Assembly: GCF_024169655.1 (NCBI RefSeq)
Contig: NZ_JALJWV010000001.1
Span: 4,880,001 to 4,944,000, forward strand
Direction: 5' to 3'
Source of the DNA: Pseudomonas marginalis
GTDB lineage: Bacteria; Pseudomonadota; Gammaproteobacteria; Pseudomonadales; Pseudomonadaceae
DNA length: 64,000 nt
Below, one piece after another: positions 27,725 to 35,728 of this stretch. The number at the start of each line of letters is the position of its first letter. Positions within the stretch are counted from its first letter, which is position 1. Both the position numbers and the translations under genes were made by a program. The notes under the pieces are model-generated. The model ran no database searches. It was not told where the DNA came from and was given only the letters and a program-made list of their open reading frames with translations.

Positions 27725-28543
27725 TTATTCGGCTCGCGCCCGCACGTGGATAGCCGCAAAAGGCTCATTCTGGACCAGCTCGACCAAGGACTCCTTGACC
27801 AGCTCGAGGATCGCCATAAAGGTCACCACCACCCCCAGGCGCCCTTCTTCGGCGGTGAACAGCTCGACAAACGGCACAAAACCGCCGCCCTTGAGGCGTT
27901 CGAGCACATCGCTCATGCGCTCGCGGGTGGACAATGCCTCGCGGCTGACCTGGTGGTGTTCAAACATGTCGCCACGGCGCAGCACCTCGGCCATGGACAT
28001 CAGCAACTCTTCCAGACTCACGTCCGGCAACAGCTTGCGCGCCCGGGCTTCCGGCGCATCGAGCTTGGGCACCACCACATCGCGGCCCACGCGGCTGAGG
28101 CCGTCGATGCCTTCGGCGGCGGCCTTGAAGCGTTCGTACTCCTGCAGGCGTCGGATCAGTTCGGCGCGCGGGTCGTCCTCTTCGGCCTCGACCGTCTCCG
28201 AGCGCGGCAACAGCATGCGCGACTTGATCTCGGCGAGCATCGCGGCCATCACCAGGTACTCGGCGGCCAGTTCCAGGCGCACCGACTGCATCAGCTCGAC
28301 ATAGCCCATGTACTGGCGGGTGATTTCCGCCACCGGGATGTCGAGGATGTTGATGTTCTGCTTGCGGATCAAATACAGCAGCAAATCCAGCGGGCCTTCG
28401 AAGGCATCGAGGAACACTTCCAGGGCATCCGGCGGGATGTACAGGTCCAGCGGCATTTCCATGACCGCCTGGCCATACACCATGGCAAACGGCAGTTCCT
28501 GCTGGGCGCCGGCCTGGCTGTCGACGGTTTCCACGGCCGACAT
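27725..28543 (-). CDS. scpA: Segregation and condensation protein ScpA
   Basis: This is a 272-residue kleisin of the SMC-ScpAB complex. The typical N-terminal motif FEGPLDLLLYLIRKQNINIL is present (about residues 48-67), followed by the Smc-head binding helix; the C-terminal winged helix ends the protein. The ATG at 28543 directly abuts the stop of the upstream Sua5-like gene (TGAATG), which points to translational coupling. Later in-frame ATGs exist, so the exact N-terminus is uncertain. Confidence 0.93.
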   Translation of the reverse strand: MSAVETVDSQAGAQQELPFAMVYGQAVMEMPLDLYIPPDALEVFLDAFEGPLDLLLYLIRKQNINILDIPVAEITRQYMGYVELMQSVRLELAAEYLVMAAMLAEIKSRMLLPRSETVEAEEDDPRAELIRRLQEYERFKAAAEGIDGLSRVGRDVVVPKLDAPEARARKLLPDVSLEELLMSMAEVLRRGDMFEHHQVSREALSTRERMSDVLERLKGGGFVPFVELFTAEEGRLGVVVTFMAILELVKESLVELVQNEPFAAIHVRARAE

Positions 28544-29173
28544 TCAGGCCTCGGCCATAAACGGCGCGGGGTCGCCGCAGCCGACACGGATCACTTCGGG
28601 GTCGCCGTCGGCCAGGTTGATCACGGTGGACGCCTTGCCGCCGCCGAAACCGCCGTCGATGATCAGGTCGACGTGTTTTTCCAGCAGTTGGCGCATTTCG
28701 TAGGGGTCTTCCAGCGGTTCGGTGGCGCCGGGCATGATCAACGACACGCTCATCAGCGGCTCGCCCAACTCGGCCAGCAGCGCCAGGGCGATCGGGTGTT
28801 CCGGCACGCGCAGGCCGATGGTGCGCTTCTTCGGATGCAGCAGCAGGCGCGGCACTTCGCGGGTGGCGTTGAGAATAAAGGTGTACGGCCCCGGCGTGTG
28901 GGCCTTGAGCAGGCGGAAGGTGCCGGTGTCGACCTTGGCGAACAGGCCCAATTGGGACAGGTCGCTGCAGATCAGCGCGAAGTTGTGCTTGTCGTCCAAC
29001 TGACGCAGGCGTCTGACACGCTCAACCGCGTTTTTGTCGCCGATCTGACAACCGATGGCGTAGGACGAATCAGTTGGATAGATCACCACGCCACCGGCGC
29101 GAATGATCTCCACGGCCTGTTTGATCAGCCGTGGCTGAGGGTTTTCCGGATGAATCTGGAAGAATTGACTCAC
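28544..29173 (-). CDS. Sua5/YciO/YrdC-family protein (YciO-like)
   Basis: This is a 209-residue protein of the threonylcarbamoyl-AMP synthase superfamily, with the nucleotide/threonine-binding features VVIYPTDSSYAIGC, GPYTFIL and KKRTIGLRVPEHP. It is the YciO-like form encoded next to a PHP protein; in E. coli YciO is only weakly active in tRNA t6A formation. The start is a GTG at 29173 (SQFFQIHPENP follows), 13 bases after the PHP gene stop. The open frame extends further but into that gene. Confidence 0.88.
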   Translation of the reverse strand: MSQFFQIHPENPQPRLIKQAVEIIRAGGVVIYPTDSSYAIGCQIGDKNAVERVRRLRQLDDKHNFALICSDLSQLGLFAKVDTGTFRLLKAHTPGPYTFILNATREVPRLLLHPKKRTIGLRVPEHPIALALLAELGEPLMSVSLIMPGATEPLEDPYEMRQLLEKHVDLIIDGGFGGGKASTVINLADGDPEVIRVGCGDPAPFMAEA

Positions 29174-29186
29174 GTGCTCTACCTGT

Positions 29187-30050
29187 TCAGACGGTGGCAA
29201 TAATGGGGTCATGCTTGAATCGCCCCCACAAGAGCGGCAAGTCTTCCGGGACCGGGCGATATTCGCCGATCTCGGACCAGCCGCCTGGGCCATGAAAGTC
29301 ACTGCCGGCGCTGACCAGCAGACCAAATTCGCGGGCAAGAATCGCCAGGCTGCCAACCTGTTCGGCGGGTTGATGCCCGTTGACCACTTCAATTGCGTGG
29401 CCGCCCGCACCAATATAGTCGCCAATCAGCTTGCGACGCTTGCTGCGGGTGAAATCGTAATGCCAGGGATGTGCCAGGCTGACCCAGGCCCCGGAGGCCC
29501 GCAGGGTCTCGACGGTGTCGTCCAAGGTCGGCCAATGCTGCTTGACGTCGCCCAGTTTGCCGGCGCCCAGCCATTTGCGAAAGGCTTCGGCGCGGTCCCG
29601 GACAAACCCTTCACGCACCATCCAATCGGCGAAATGCGGCCGGGCCGGTGCGTTGCCGCTGTCGCCCAGTTCCTGCTGGATGGCCCGGGCGCCATCGAGG
29701 GCGTTGGGCATACCTTTAAGGCCGAGCTTGCGGCTTATTTCTTCGGAACGCAGCCAGCGGCCAGCGTGCAATTGAGCGATGGCCTCCACCAGCGCGGGGG
29801 CTTTTTGGTCAAAACCGTAGCCGAGCACATGAATGGTGGCGCCGCCCCAGGTGCAGGACAATTCCACGCCGTTGACCAGTTGCATGCCCAGCGCCTGGGC
29901 GGCTTCGCGGGCCTCGTCGAGGCCTTCGAGGGTATCGTGGTCGGTCAACGACAGGACTCGCACGCCTTTTTCAAACGCACGCGCAACCAATACCGCAGGC
30001 GCCAGGGCGCCATCGGAGGCCGTGCTGTGGCAGTGCAAATCAACATTCAC
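29187..30050 (-). CDS. PHP-domain phosphoesterase (RNase AM / YciV type)
   Basis: This is a 287-residue metal-dependent phosphoesterase. The PHP motifs are clear: VDLHCHSTASDG at the N-terminus, LTDHDT, the glutamate of NGVELSC and SAGSDFHGPGGW near the C-terminus, all metal ligands. The E. coli homologue YciV (RNase AM/TrpH) trims 5' ends of RNA and degrades 3',5'-nucleotide bisphosphates. The GTG at 30050 was preferred as giving the standard MNVDLHCHS start; its Shine-Dalgarno is poor. First gene of the leftward scp operon. Confidence 0.9.
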   Translation of the reverse strand: MNVDLHCHSTASDGALAPAVLVARAFEKGVRVLSLTDHDTLEGLDEAREAAQALGMQLVNGVELSCTWGGATIHVLGYGFDQKAPALVEAIAQLHAGRWLRSEEISRKLGLKGMPNALDGARAIQQELGDSGNAPARPHFADWMVREGFVRDRAEAFRKWLGAGKLGDVKQHWPTLDDTVETLRASGAWVSLAHPWHYDFTRSKRRKLIGDYIGAGGHAIEVVNGHQPAEQVGSLAILAREFGLLVSAGSDFHGPGGWSEIGEYRPVPEDLPLLWGRFKHDPIIATV

Positions 30051-30137
30051 GGAAGTGTGTAACCTCAAGTCAGGTGGCGCTTTCGCTACCAAGGATGTTT
30101 GTTATTATGCCGCCACATCCAGCTTCTGGCTCTTACT

Positions 30138-30734
30138 GTGAAACAATTCATCGACTTCATCCCGCTGTTGCTGTTTTTCATCGTTTACAAACTCGACCCC
30201 AGGGTCATCGATCTCGCCGGCCATGAACTGACCTTCGGAGGCATCTACAGCGCCACCGCCGTGCTGATCATCAGCTCCATCGTGGTCTACGGCGCCATCT
30301 TCATCTCCCAGCGCAAACTCGAAAAAAGCCAATGGCTGACCCTGGTCGCCTGCCTGGTCTTCGGCAGCCTGACCCTGGCCTTCCACAGCGAAACCTTCCT
30401 TAAATGGAAAGCCCCGGTGGTGAACTGGCTGTTCGCCCTGGCGTTTATCGGTAGCCACTTCGTTGGCGATCGCCTGTTGATCAAGCGCATCATGGGCCAT
30501 GCCCTGACCCTGCCGGAACCGGTGTGGACACGCCTGAACGTGGCCTGGATCGTGTTTTTCCTGTTCTGCGGCGGCGCCAACCTGTTCGTGGCCTTCACCT
30601 TCCAGGACTACTGGGTCGACTTCAAGGTGTTCGGCAGCCTGGGCATGACCGTATTGTTCCTGGTCGGCCAGGGCATCTACCTGTCGCGCCACCTGCATGA
30701 AACCGACTCCACTACGCCGAAAACCGAGGACTGA
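30138..30734 (+). CDS. yciB: Inner membrane septation protein YciB
   Basis: This is a 198-residue protein of the YciB/IspA intracellular septation family, with about five membrane helices and the typical opening MKQFIDFIPLLLFFIVYK. It helps keep envelope integrity and interacts with divisome and elongasome parts in E. coli. Start is the GTG at 30138. It is divergent from the PHP gene (87 bases) and one base from yciI. Confidence 0.93.
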   Translation: MKQFIDFIPLLLFFIVYKLDPRVIDLAGHELTFGGIYSATAVLIISSIVVYGAIFISQRKLEKSQWLTLVACLVFGSLTLAFHSETFLKWKAPVVNWLFALAFIGSHFVGDRLLIKRIMGHALTLPEPVWTRLNVAWIVFFLFCGGANLFVAFTFQDYWVDFKVFGSLGMTVLFLVGQGIYLSRHLHETDSTTPKTED

Positions 30735-30735
30735 C

Positions 30736-31035
30736 ATGCTCTACGCCATCATTGCCACCGACGTTGCCAACTCGCTGGAAAAACGCCTGTCCGTGCGCCC
30801 GGCCCACGTCGAGCGCCTGAAAGTGCTGCAGGCCGAAGGCCGCATCGTGTTGGCCGGCCCGCACCCGGCGATCGACAGCAACGACCCGGGCGCCGCCGGT
30901 TTCACCGGTAGCCTGATCGTTGCCGAGTTCGCGTCCCTGGCCGATGCCCAAGCCTGGGCCAAGGCTGACCCGTATGTGGCGGCCGGCGTCTACGCGGATG
31001 TAGTGATCAAACCGTTCAAGCAAGTCCTGCCTTGA
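30736..31035 (+). CDS. yciI: YciI family protein
   Basis: This is a 99-residue protein of the YciI fold (ferredoxin-like dimer with a conserved His-Asp pair, here RPAHVERL and KADPYVAAGVY). Its ATG is one base after the yciB stop, so it is co-transcribed. The biochemical role of YciI is not established. A hairpin follows. Confidence 0.92.
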   Translation: MLYAIIATDVANSLEKRLSVRPAHVERLKVLQAEGRIVLAGPHPAIDSNDPGAAGFTGSLIVAEFASLADAQAWAKADPYVAAGVYADVVIKPFKQVLP

Positions 31036-31043
31036 CCCCGGTC

Positions 31044-31068
31044 GCGCCGAACCAATTCGGTTCGGCGC
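31044..31068 (+). terminator. Hairpin after yciI
   Basis: GCGCCGAACC (31044-31053), loop AATTC, GGTTCGGCGC (31059-31068). The T-run is poor, so termination may be partial. Confidence 0.65.
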
Positions 31069-31141
31069 ACTCCTAATTGCTCATTATTCTGGGTAACCTG
31101 CCGACAACGTTCTGAATATTCGTGTGGAATCAGGAGTTCCG

Positions 31142-31549
31142 ATGCGCTTACGTCAGTTGTGTCTGTTGGCAGTGTTAATGATCGGGGCTACGGCCCACGC
31201 TGAAGAAACCTCGAACACCGGCAGTTCTACGCCCCTGTCCTTGAGTGCCGGCAGCCAGATCACCGAATTGCAGCAACGCTTGAAAGAAAGCGAACGGCTG
31301 CGTGAAGAACTGAGCAAGCAACTGCAAACCACGGATGCTGCCCGGGAAAGCGCCCAACTGAGTCGCTTGCGCCAAGAGAATCAACGCCTGGCCCAGCAAC
31401 TCAAAGAGACACAGGGCGGCGGCTTGACCCGATGGCTGACCGAGCAACAGCAGTGGTTTGTCACCGGCGCAGCCGTCGCACTGATCGCGTTGCTGTGCGG
31501 GATCTTCGCCAGTGGTGGGCACCGTCGCCGTCGACAATGGCTAAATTGA
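31142..31549 (+). CDS. Exported coiled-coil protein with C-terminal membrane anchor
   Basis: This is a 135-residue protein: signal peptide ending ATAHA (about residue 20), a coiled coil from 35 to 95 (ITELQQRLKESERLREELSK) and a C-terminal membrane helix (WFVTGAAVALIALLCGIFAS) followed by RRRR. The layout is that of YgiM-type proteins without their SH3 domain. ATG at 31142 has AGGAG at 7 bases. It precedes cpxR by 7 bases and so is probably part of the cpx transcript. Confidence 0.8.
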   Translation: MRLRQLCLLAVLMIGATAHAEETSNTGSSTPLSLSAGSQITELQQRLKESERLREELSKQLQTTDAARESAQLSRLRQENQRLAQQLKETQGGGLTRWLTEQQQWFVTGAAVALIALLCGIFASGGHRRRRQWLN

Positions 31550-31556
31550 GTGAGTC

Positions 31557-32234
31557 ATGAGCGAGCTGTTACTGATAGATGATGACCAGGAGCTCTGCGA
31601 GCTGCTGACCAGTTGGTTGAGCCAGGAAGGCTTCCAGGTGCGCGCCTGCCACGACGGTTTGAGCGCCCGCAAAGCCTTGGCCGACAGCGCCCCGGCGGCC
31701 GTGGTGCTCGACGTGATGCTGCCCGACGGCAGTGGTCTGGAGCTGCTCAAGCAATTGCGCAACGACCATCCGGAGCTGCCGGTGCTGATGCTGTCGGCCC
31801 GGGGCGAGCCGCTGGACCGTATCCTCGGCCTGGAACTGGGCGCCGACGACTACCTGGCCAAGCCCTGTGACCCACGGGAGCTGACTGCCCGCCTGCGCGC
31901 AGTGTTGCGCCGCAGCCACCCGGCCGCCGTGTCGACCCAACTGGAACTGGGCGACCTGTGCTTCAGCCCGGTGCGCGGCGTGGTCAGCATCGACAATCAG
32001 GAATTCACCCTCACCGTTTCCGAAAGCCGCCTGCTCGAAGCCTTGCTGCGTCAGCCCGGCGAACCGCTGGATAAACAGGAACTGGCGCAGATTGCCCTCG
32101 GCCGCAAGCTGACCCTCTATGATCGCAGCCTCGACATGCACGTCAGCAACCTGCGCAAAAAGATCGGCCCGCACCCGGATGGCCGGCCACGGATCGTGGC
32201 GTTGCGCAGCCGCGGCTACTACTACAGCCTATGA
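31557..32234 (+). CDS. cpxR: Envelope-stress response regulator CpxR
   Basis: This is a 225-residue OmpR-family regulator. The receiver domain has the acidic pair D8-D9, phospho-acceptor D52 (VVLDVMLPDG), S80 and K102 (LAKPCDP). The C-terminal winged helix (residues 130-225) ends RIVALRSRGYYYSL. With cpxP and cpxA downstream it forms the Pseudomonas Cpx-type system. It is predicted to bind the GTAAA repeat at 32308-32323 before cpxP. Confidence 0.9.
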   Translation: MSELLLIDDDQELCELLTSWLSQEGFQVRACHDGLSARKALADSAPAAVVLDVMLPDGSGLELLKQLRNDHPELPVLMLSARGEPLDRILGLELGADDYLAKPCDPRELTARLRAVLRRSHPAAVSTQLELGDLCFSPVRGVVSIDNQEFTLTVSESRLLEALLRQPGEPLDKQELAQIALGRKLTLYDRSLDMHVSNLRKKIGPHPDGRPRIVALRSRGYYYSL

Positions 32235-32277
32235 GCCCAGCAACACTCTGATCCCACATTTGATCTGCTCGGCCCCC

Positions 32278-32306
32278 AGGGTTTTGTCAGCTTCCAGCAA
32301 AACCCT
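32278..32306 (+). terminator. Hairpin after cpxR
   Basis: AGGGTTTTG (32278-32286) and CAAAACCCT (32298-32306) with an 11-base loop, followed by CTTT. It is a weak terminator candidate directly before the CpxR box. Confidence 0.5.
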
Positions 32307-32307
32307 C

Positions 32308-32323
32308 TTTACCCAAGCTTTAC
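32308..32323. promoter_or_regulatory. CpxR box upstream of cpxP
   Basis: On the minus strand two GTAAA half-sites separated by 6 bases (plus strand TTTAC-N6-TTTAC). The E. coli CpxR consensus is GTAAA with a short spacer and GTAAA. It lies 81 bases upstream of the cpxP ATG, the right place for activation. Confidence 0.7.
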
Positions 32324-32403
32324 CCACACCTGACCGCCGCTGACCTTGATCTCCGTAATCTACTCACATCCGGACTCACCGGAATAGAGACAGGAGAATC
32401 ACC

Positions 32404-32868
32404 ATGCGCAAGACCCTAATCGCCCTGATGTTCGCCGCAGCCCTGCCCACCGTGGCCATGGCAGCAATGCCTGAAGGCCCAGGCCCGATGGGCGGCCCTG
32501 AAGGCCACATGATGGGTGGCCCAGGCTTTGACGGTGAACACGGTCCGCGTGGCAAAGGTGGCCCGTTCAGCCAGCTGGATTTGAGCAAGGAACAACGCCA
32601 GCAGATCGGCAAGCTGATGGGCGACCAATGGCACGCTCGCAAAGACCTGGTCAAAAAGTACCTGGACAAACTCCCGGCCGCTGACCAGAAAGCCATGCAG
32701 GATGAAATCGCCGCCGGCAGGCAGAAAACCCAGGCCGACGTCCGTGCCGTGCTCAAGCCCGACCAGCAGAAGAAATTCGACGAGATCATCAAGAAGCAAG
32801 AACAACGCCGCGCCGAGTGGAAGGAATTCCAGGCATGGAAAGCGCAGCAGCCGCAAAAAGCGCAATAA
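32404..32868 (+). CDS. cpxP: Periplasmic CpxP/Spy-family protein
   Basis: This is a 154-residue periplasmic protein: signal peptide ending AMAA, a Gly/Pro/Met/His-rich segment (residues 24-50) that may bind metal, then the helical domain with two LTxxQ-like motifs, LSKEQRQQI and LKPDQQKKF. CpxP/Spy proteins damp the CpxA sensor and act as periplasmic chaperones. It has its own CpxR box upstream and a terminator downstream, so it is likely an induced feedback gene inserted between cpxR and cpxA. Confidence 0.85.
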   Translation: MRKTLIALMFAAALPTVAMAAMPEGPGPMGGPEGHMMGGPGFDGEHGPRGKGGPFSQLDLSKEQRQQIGKLMGDQWHARKDLVKKYLDKLPAADQKAMQDEIAAGRQKTQADVRAVLKPDQQKKFDEIIKKQEQRRAEWKEFQAWKAQQPQKAQ

Positions 32869-32888
32869 TGTTCTAGCTTCACTGCCCC

Positions 32889-32920
32889 AGCCCAGCGGTT
32901 CGCGCCGCTGGGCTTTTCCT
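32889..32920 (+). terminator. Terminator between cpxP and cpxA
   Basis: AGCCCAGCGG (32889-32898), loop TTCGCG, CCGCTGGGCT (32905-32914), TTTCCTGTTT. Strong stem; it would give cpxP excess over cpxA. Confidence 0.82.
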
Positions 32921-32935
32921 GTTTGAGGGTTTCCT

Positions 32936-34279
32936 GTGCGTTCATTGTTCTGGCGTATCCTGGCCAGTTTCTGGCTGGCCATCGCCTTGGTTGCCGGGCT
33001 GTCGATCCTGCTTGGGCATATGCTCAACCAGGACGCCTGGATTCTCAGCCGCCATCCCGGCCTCAATAACCTGGCCCAAGAGTGGACCCAACTCTACGAA
33101 GCCCAGGGCGAAGACGCCGCGCAGGACTTGCTGCAACAGCGCAAGCGCCAGTACCACATTGACGTGCAAGTACTCAACGAAAGCGGCGAGCCCGTGGTAC
33201 GCGGCACCTTTCCGCGCCGCGCCGCCGCCTTCGAAGCCCGGCAGAACGACAGCAAGGACGGCCACCTGCCCTGGCGGCGCCTGACCGCCGAGTACACCAG
33301 CGAGAAAACCGGCGACACCTACCTGCTGATCTACCGCATCCCCCATCCGGAACTGGACGCCTGGCACCGCAGCAGCCTGGCGTGGCCGTTGAGCGCATTG
33401 GCGATTGCCCTGGTGGTGCTGACCCTGTTCAGCCTGCTGGTGACGCTGTCCATCACCCGCCCTTTGAGCCGTCTGCGCGGCGCGGTGCATGACCTCGGGC
33501 AGGCCACCTACCAGCAGAACAGCCTGGCGCAACTGGCCAACCGCCGCGATGAGTTCGGCGTCCTCGCCAACGACTTCAACCGCATGGGCGCGCGCCTGCA
33601 GAGCCTGATCGGCAGCCAGCGCCAGTTGCTGCGGGACGTGTCCCACGAACTGCGCTCGCCCCTGGCCCGCCTGCGTATCGCCCTGGCCCTGGCCGAACGT
33701 GCCGGCCCCGAGGAGCGCGAAAAACTCTGGCCACGCCTGACCCGCGAGTGTGACCGCCTGGAAGCGCTGATCAGCGAAATCCTGGTGCTGGCCCGGGTCG
33801 ATGCCGACAACGCCAGCGCCGAAGAGGTGGACCTCATCGCGCTGCTCAAGACCCTGCAAAAGGACGCCCAACTCAGCGCGCCGGACCAGGTGGTACAACT
33901 GAACACCGATCCCGACCTGCGCCTCAAAGGCTGGCCGACCATGATCGAACGCGCCGTGGATAACCTGCTGCGCAATGCCCAGCGCTTCAACCCGCCAGGC
34001 CAACCGATCGAATTGCAGGCGCGCCGCCTGGGCGAACGCATTCTGATCAGCGTGCGCGATCACGGCCCCGGCGTCGAGGCCGAGCACCTGAGCCAGTTGG
34101 GCGAGCCGTTCTACCGCGCGCCCGGCCAAACGGCGCAGGGCCACGGCCTGGGCCTGGCGATTGCACGGCGCGCAGCGGAACGCCATGGCGGCAACCTGAT
34201 CCTGACCAATCATCCCGACGGTGGTTTCAGCGCCAGCATCGACCTGCCATTGACGCCGGGGGTTGTCACACCGGTGTGA
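32936..34279 (+). CDS. cpxA: Envelope-stress sensor histidine kinase CpxA
   Basis: This is a 447-residue inner-membrane histidine kinase: two membrane helices (near residues 8-27 and 145-170) flank a periplasmic sensor domain, followed by HAMP and the H-box RDVSHELRSPLARLR with H237. ATP-binding boxes include DNLLRNAQRF, RDHGPGVE and GHGLGLAIARR. Start is a GTG at 32936. It should phosphorylate CpxR upon envelope stress. Confidence 0.9.
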   Translation: MRSLFWRILASFWLAIALVAGLSILLGHMLNQDAWILSRHPGLNNLAQEWTQLYEAQGEDAAQDLLQQRKRQYHIDVQVLNESGEPVVRGTFPRRAAAFEARQNDSKDGHLPWRRLTAEYTSEKTGDTYLLIYRIPHPELDAWHRSSLAWPLSALAIALVVLTLFSLLVTLSITRPLSRLRGAVHDLGQATYQQNSLAQLANRRDEFGVLANDFNRMGARLQSLIGSQRQLLRDVSHELRSPLARLRIALALAERAGPEEREKLWPRLTRECDRLEALISEILVLARVDADNASAEEVDLIALLKTLQKDAQLSAPDQVVQLNTDPDLRLKGWPTMIERAVDNLLRNAQRFNPPGQPIELQARRLGERILISVRDHGPGVEAEHLSQLGEPFYRAPGQTAQGHGLGLAIARRAAERHGGNLILTNHPDGGFSASIDLPLTPGVVTPV

Positions 34280-34319
34280 TGATCTTCTATAGTGGCCCTT
34301 CTCTTATGGAGGGCCTTCG

Positions 34320-35669
34320 ATGACTGACCTGCTGACGCCGATCCAAGCCGCACTCGATCTACCGCGCACCCCGCTGACCTCGACCGGGGCCGGCGCCCTG
34401 CCGTCGATCTTCGCCGTGAGCGACCTGGCCTGCGCCAGCATCGGCGCCGCCGGCCAGGCGGTTGCCCAACTCATCCTGCAACAGACCGGGCGCTTGCCCA
34501 GCGTGAGCGTGGACCGACGCCTCGCCTCGTTCTGGTTCTCTTCTTCGATCCGCCCCACAGGCTGGCAAGTACCGCCACTGTGGGACCCGGTGGCCGGCGA
34601 CTATGCCAGCGCCGACGGCTGGATTCGCTTGCACACCAACGCGCCCCATCACCGTGCGGCTGCCGAGCGGGTGCTGGGCCACGTCGCTGACCGTGCCGAG
34701 ATGGCGAGCAAGGTCGCCGCGTGGAACGCTGCCGAGCTGGAGCAGGCGATTGTCGATGCCGGCGGTTGTGCCGCGCAGATGCGGTCGTGGCAGGCCTGGC
34801 AGCAACATCCCCAAGGCTTGGCGGTGAATGCCGAGCACCTGGTTCAGCGCCAAACTTTTGAACCCGCTGCCAACAGGCCCTGGCGCGGCGCGGCGGCCCG
34901 CCCGCTGGCCGGCCTCAAAGTGCTGGACCTGACCCGCGTGCTGGCCGGCCCCGTGGCCAGTCGTTTTCTCGCCGGGCTAGGCGCGGACGTGTTGCGCATC
35001 GACTCGCCGACCTGGAACGAGCCGGGCGTGGTGCCGGAAATGACCCTGGGCAAACGCTGTGCGCGCCTGGACCTGAAAACCGCCACAGACCGCCAGGTTT
35101 TCGAAGGGTTGCTCAAAGACACCGACATCCTGTTCCACGGTTACCGCGCCGATGCCCTCGAGCAATTGGGCTACACCGCCAGCGCATTGCAACAGCTCGC
35201 CCCCGGCCTGATCGACGTGAGCCTCAACGCCTATGGCTGGAGTGGCCCGTGGCGCAACCGCCGGGGCTTCGACAGCCTGGTGCAGATGAGCTGCGGCATC
35301 GCCGACGCGGGCATGGCATGGAAACACACGGATAAACCTGTGCCGCTGCCATTGCAGGCGCTGGATCACGCCACCGGCTACTTGATGGCGGCCAGCGCGA
35401 TCCAGGCCCTGCGCGAGCGCTTGGCGTCCGACCGTGGCGGCTCGGCGCGATTATCGTTGGCGCGCACGGCAAAATGCTTGATGGAGGCCGGGCCGGTTCC
35501 GGAGCAACCGCCATTGCGGGCCGAAGCCCTCGAAGATCAGGGGCTGGTGGTGGAGCAAACCGCCTGGGGACCGGCGCACCGATTGCTCGCGCCGCTGACC
35601 ATCAGCGGCACACCGTTGCAGTGGGATTTGCCGGCAGGGGAATTGGGGTCGCACCGGCCTCGCTGGTGA
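34320..35669 (+). CDS. CoA-transferase family III (CaiB/BaiF) protein with permuted-looking domain order
   Basis: This is a 449-residue protein. The motif that normally opens CaiB/BaiF proteins, PLAGLKVLDLTRVLAGPVAS, appears only near residue 196, followed by the expected GLGADVLRID, ARLDLK and DHATGYLMAASAIQAL. The first 190 residues instead look like the part that usually lies in the C-terminal half (DYASADGWIRLHTN, then an AELEQAI / Q-rich stretch). The order thus looks rotated compared with the family, or derived from a fused pair of copies. Family III enzymes move CoA between organic acids; the substrate is unknown. It follows cpxA by 40 bases. Confidence 0.78.
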   Translation: MTDLLTPIQAALDLPRTPLTSTGAGALPSIFAVSDLACASIGAAGQAVAQLILQQTGRLPSVSVDRRLASFWFSSSIRPTGWQVPPLWDPVAGDYASADGWIRLHTNAPHHRAAAERVLGHVADRAEMASKVAAWNAAELEQAIVDAGGCAAQMRSWQAWQQHPQGLAVNAEHLVQRQTFEPAANRPWRGAAARPLAGLKVLDLTRVLAGPVASRFLAGLGADVLRIDSPTWNEPGVVPEMTLGKRCARLDLKTATDRQVFEGLLKDTDILFHGYRADALEQLGYTASALQQLAPGLIDVSLNAYGWSGPWRNRRGFDSLVQMSCGIADAGMAWKHTDKPVPLPLQALDHATGYLMAASAIQALRERLASDRGGSARLSLARTAKCLMEAGPVPEQPPLRAEALEDQGLVVEQTAWGPAHRLLAPLTISGTPLQWDLPAGELGSHRPRW

Positions 35670-35680
35670 CCTGAGACCGC

Positions 35681-35702
35681 CATCGCGGGCGTGCCCGCGA
35701 TG
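35681..35702. terminator. Bidirectional terminator/REP hairpin between CaiB gene and arcD paralogue
   Basis: CATCGCGGGC, loop GT, GCCCGCGATG: perfect 10-bp arms between two convergent genes. No long T-run. Confidence 0.65.
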
Positions 35703-35728
35703 AGGCCCACACGATCAAGCCACCCTGC

